This document shows, in pieces, positions 61,140 through 64,000 of a stretch of 64,000 bases of DNA; the stretch's first letter is position 1; each line of letters starts with the position of its first letter. Under the pieces are notes generated by a model. That model did no database searches and had not been told where the DNA came from. It saw only the letters and a list, made by a program, of their open reading frames with translations. Where the stretch lies: NCBI RefSeq assembly GCF_027579695.1, contig NC_083577.1, forward strand, positions 91,774,016 to 91,838,015, read 5' to 3'. Both the position numbers and the translations under genes were made by a program. This DNA is from Neoarius graeffei (taxonomy: Eukaryota > Chordata > Actinopteri > Siluriformes > Ariidae).

Positions 61140-62065
61140 TCAATGAGAACAGCTTTATTGGGAATTTGTCGTCAGCATCCGTCCATCTCGAGAGACAATG
61201 GTGCAGCACTAGCATATTCTAGAGCGGCTGAATAGGCCAACTCTAGAGTGACAGTCCTTCCCACAGCGGCTGCATATGAAGCCTGATGCTTCTCTGGGAG
61301 CAGCCGCTCTAGCTTTCCTCTTCACTCGTTTCACAGCGAGTTGGATGTTCTTGTCACGCTCAGCCTTTTGCATGCTGTTTTTGACTGCGGCCCTCCAGGC
61401 TTGACGCAAGTCTGCTGTGTTTTCCCAGTTATTTGTATCGATTCCTGCCAGCTTCAAGTCTCTCTTTCACACATCTTTGAAGCAGAGGTGCAGTCTTCGA
61501 ACTAGATGTGATCCTTCACGCAATTCCCCATATAGAACATCCTTTGGAATGTGCCCTGAGTCCATACAGTGCACGTGACCTAGCCACCTGAGGCGCCTCT
61601 GGCTAAGTAGGGTGTACAGGCTTGGAATGCCAGCACATTGGAGGACTTCTGTGTTAGTGAGATTGTCCTGCCACAAAATGTTCTGGATACGTCTAAGGTA
61701 GCAGAGGTGGAAACTGTTCAGCCTTTTTTCCTGCCTAGCATACATTGTCCAGGACTCACTACCATATAGGAGAGTATTGAGTACATAGGCTTGGTACACA
61801 TGCAGTTTGGCATTTGCGGTCAGCTGAGTGTTGTACCAAACTCTCTTGTTCAGTCTTGCCATAACCCCTGCGGCTTTGGTGATTCTCATGCTTACTTCAT
61901 CATTTAGGGAAAGGGAGCTGGAAATAGTTGACTCCAGATAGGTGAAGTTGTCAACTACTTCCATATGGCTGTTACCAATAGTGATGGCAGAGGGAGGATC
62001 AGCATCCTGGGCCAAGATATTAGTCTTCTTGACACTTATGGTCAGGCCAAACTCCTTACAGGTAT
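61140..62065 (-). pseudogene. LINE ORF2 C-terminal domain (endonuclease-RT type)
   Basis: Frame 61467-62015 shows VDNFTYLESTISSSLSLNDE, MARLNKRVWYNTQLTANAKL, NTLLYGSESWTMYARQEKRL and RRLRWLGHVHCMDSGHIPKD, the post-RT region of a non-LTR retrotransposon. One missing base near 61462 shifts the frame to 61209-61457, which ends in FICSRCGKDCHSRVGLFSRS, a C-x2-C...H zinc-finger end. The 5' side is truncated at about 62065; the 3' UTR reaches about 61140. Confidence 0.88.
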
Positions 62066-62660
62066 TTGGAATTCAGCTGTATTAAAATACAGTATATGTG
62101 AGAAGAAAGTGTAGGAGAGAAGCAAACAGGTGCAAAGGGCTGAGACCATCTGACACAAGGCAGAATGCAAATATGATACGATGACATCACCAAATATGCT
62201 AATTAGCGTATGACACCATCTAGTGACAATTAGCTACTTTCCATTCAAAGTAGTTGGCAACACTAGCAAGGTGAGCTTTCACCAGCTTTGAACTTGACAT
62301 CAGTCACGATTTGACTTTGGTGAGGTAAATGAGCCTCTGAAGTTTAGTTCCAAGGCACATATTGCAGCTCATAGTTTCAATCTAATTCATGAATGATTTA
62401 GGCTATAATAGGTAGGCTAAATAATTCCCAGAGCCATAATGAATGAATGGATTCAATTCTGTCCCCCCAATGTCACACTCTTTCCTACACCACTGCATGC
62501 ACCTGCATAACTTTAATTTGTTTTTGCTTTTCTTCCACTACTTCTCTTTTTTCTTTTGTCCATTCTGAAGGGGCAATATTTGACATTTTCATCAACCAAA
62601 TAAAGAAATACAGCAAGATATTCCCCTCCTAGTCCCTGGATGTAAGAAACATTTCACTCC
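62066..62660. other. Unassigned
   Basis: No gene or repeat recognised between the two LINE remnants. Confidence 0.4.
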
Positions 62661-62669
62661 TACAGAATC

Positions 62670-64000
62670 AGCCTATGTGCAGCTGAGAGAAAGTGGAGAA
62701 AATCCAGTGCCCCTGCTGTCCTGTCCCACTACCAGTCCCTCCTTGCAGAGTTCACAGCCTCACTCAAATTGGCCAAGATCAAGTTTTATCACTCCAAAAT
62801 TCATACCTCCATCTCTAACCCTTGTCAACTGTTTTCTGCTTTCTCTTCTCTCCTCAACTCTCCACCAACTGCACCTCAGTCCTGCATCACTGCAGAGGAC
62901 TTTGCAGTCTTTTTTGAGGAAAAGATCATAGCCATCCACAACTCCTTTACTGTGCCCCTTGCTCTCTGCTTTTTCCCCTCTTTAAACCTCAGATATCTCT
63001 CGGCTCCTGCTCTCTTACTGTTCGACCACCTGTGCCCTTGACCCTATCCCCTCATCTCTCCTCCTGACCATCATTCCTGACATCCTCCCATTATCACCTT
63101 GGCAACTCTTCGTTGTCCTCTAAATACTTTCCCTCCAGCTTGAAATGGGCCCACATCACTCCTCTGCTAAAAAAGCCCATCCAAGACCCCTCTGTCATCC
63201 AGAACTACCACTCCATTTCTCTTCTCCCTTTCCTGTCAAAGACGCTTAAATGTGCTGTTGCTAACCAACTCTTCTCTTTTCTCTCACAGAACAACCTCGT
63301 GGATCCTAACCAGTCCTTTTTCTGAGCCAGACACTCAACTGAGACTGTGCTTCTCTCCGTCAGTGAGGCACTTCATGCAGCACATGCTGCCTCCCTCTCC
63401 TTGGTCCTGATTCTCCTTGATCTTTCTGCTGCATTTGACACTGTTGATCACCCCATCTTCCTGTCATCCTTATCAGCTCTGGGGATCTGCAGGATAGCCC
63501 TAGACTGGTTCAAGTCCTACCTCTCTGGTCACTCCTTCAAGGTTGCCTGGTCTGGTACTGTATCAGCACAATGCCCACTAACCACTGGTGTCCCTCAAGG
63601 TTCAATCCTTGGTCCACTTCTCTTCTCCCTCTACACCCAGGCTCTTGGCCCGATTATCTATGCTCATCATCTATCTTACCACTGCTATGCTGATGACATT
63701 CAACTGTTTCTCTCTTTTCCTCCTTCTGACACACAGATATTTGCTTGCATCTCTGTTTGCCTGCGTGACATCCAGAGCTGGATGGACAACCATCACCTGA
63801 AGCTCAACCCAGGCAAGACAGAGGTGATCTACATTGACTCCATCCTCTCCACCCCTGGACATTGTCATCTCCCTGGGGGACATTTCTAGGTCTCCTTCCA
63901 CCACTGTGAAGAACCTAGGGGTCGTGTTCGATGACAAACTCTCCTCCTCAGCAAATATCACTGCAGTGACCCAGACATGTAAATTCCTCCTCTATAACAT
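62670..64000 (+). mobile_element. L2 LINE, ORF2 middle, runs off the window
   Basis: Plus-strand ORF2: linker QSLLAEFTASLKLAKIKFYH and SPASLQRTL/ITAEDFAVFFEEKIIA (62677-63041), RT entry PLLKKPIQDPSVIQNYHSIS (63113-63325), then 63347-63889 with [52 protein letters not shown] (both catalytic Asp present) and LKLNPGKTEVIYID. After a frameshift near 63880 comes TTVKNLGVVFDDKLSS. A stop occurs at 63325. No 3' end in the window. Confidence 0.92.

Overview
The window reads as teleost fish DNA: vertebrate-style split exons, CR1/L2-, Rex1-, L1- and RTE-like LINEs, tRNA-derived SINEs, many Tc1-like transposons with long terminal inverted repeats (TIRs), and a Gypsy-type LTR element. A catfish-like or related fish would fit the repeat mix, but the sequence alone does not settle the species. 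No prokaryotic gene, operon or CRISPR array is present.

One host gene is clear and complete. It is tspear (thrombospondin-type laminin G domain and EAR repeats), on the minus strand from the start codon at 39565 to the stop at 829. All 12 coding exons can be placed with GT-AG splice sites and matching phases. They sum to 2016 bp (671 codons plus stop), with no internal stop or frameshift. The product is a secreted protein: signal peptide, TSPN/laminin-G domain, then seven EAR repeats (a likely seven-bladed propeller).

The introns are swollen by nested mobile elements. Intron 11 (992-17240) holds a Tc1 element whose right TIR was split by a CR1/L2-type LINE (copy A). Copy A was itself entered by a second LINE (Rex1/Jockey-like, with an L2-like fragment inside it) and by a complete second Tc1. 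Intron 2 (23032-33393) holds a sister LINE (copy C) with an esterase-type ORF1. Copy C was entered by a 5'-truncated L1 and three SINEs. Each of copies A and C shows the empty site for most insertions in the other, so the order of events can be read directly. Introns 1, 2 and 7 also carry a shared family of about 30-bp minisatellites, a palindromic foldback element, and a minisatellite that includes the exon 1 splice donor.

Upstream of tspear (39566-64000) I found no second host gene. This part holds a decayed Gypsy element with the unusual pol order integrase before reverse transcriptase (Gmr1 type, 43842-48017), a cluster of decayed Tc1-like elements (49.5-58.5 kb) with a piggyBac-like MITE inside one, a chain of TA-, TTA- and hAT-like non-autonomous elements (57.9-60.8 kb), a LINE ORF2 C-terminus (61.1-62.1 kb, minus), and an L2 LINE running off the right edge.
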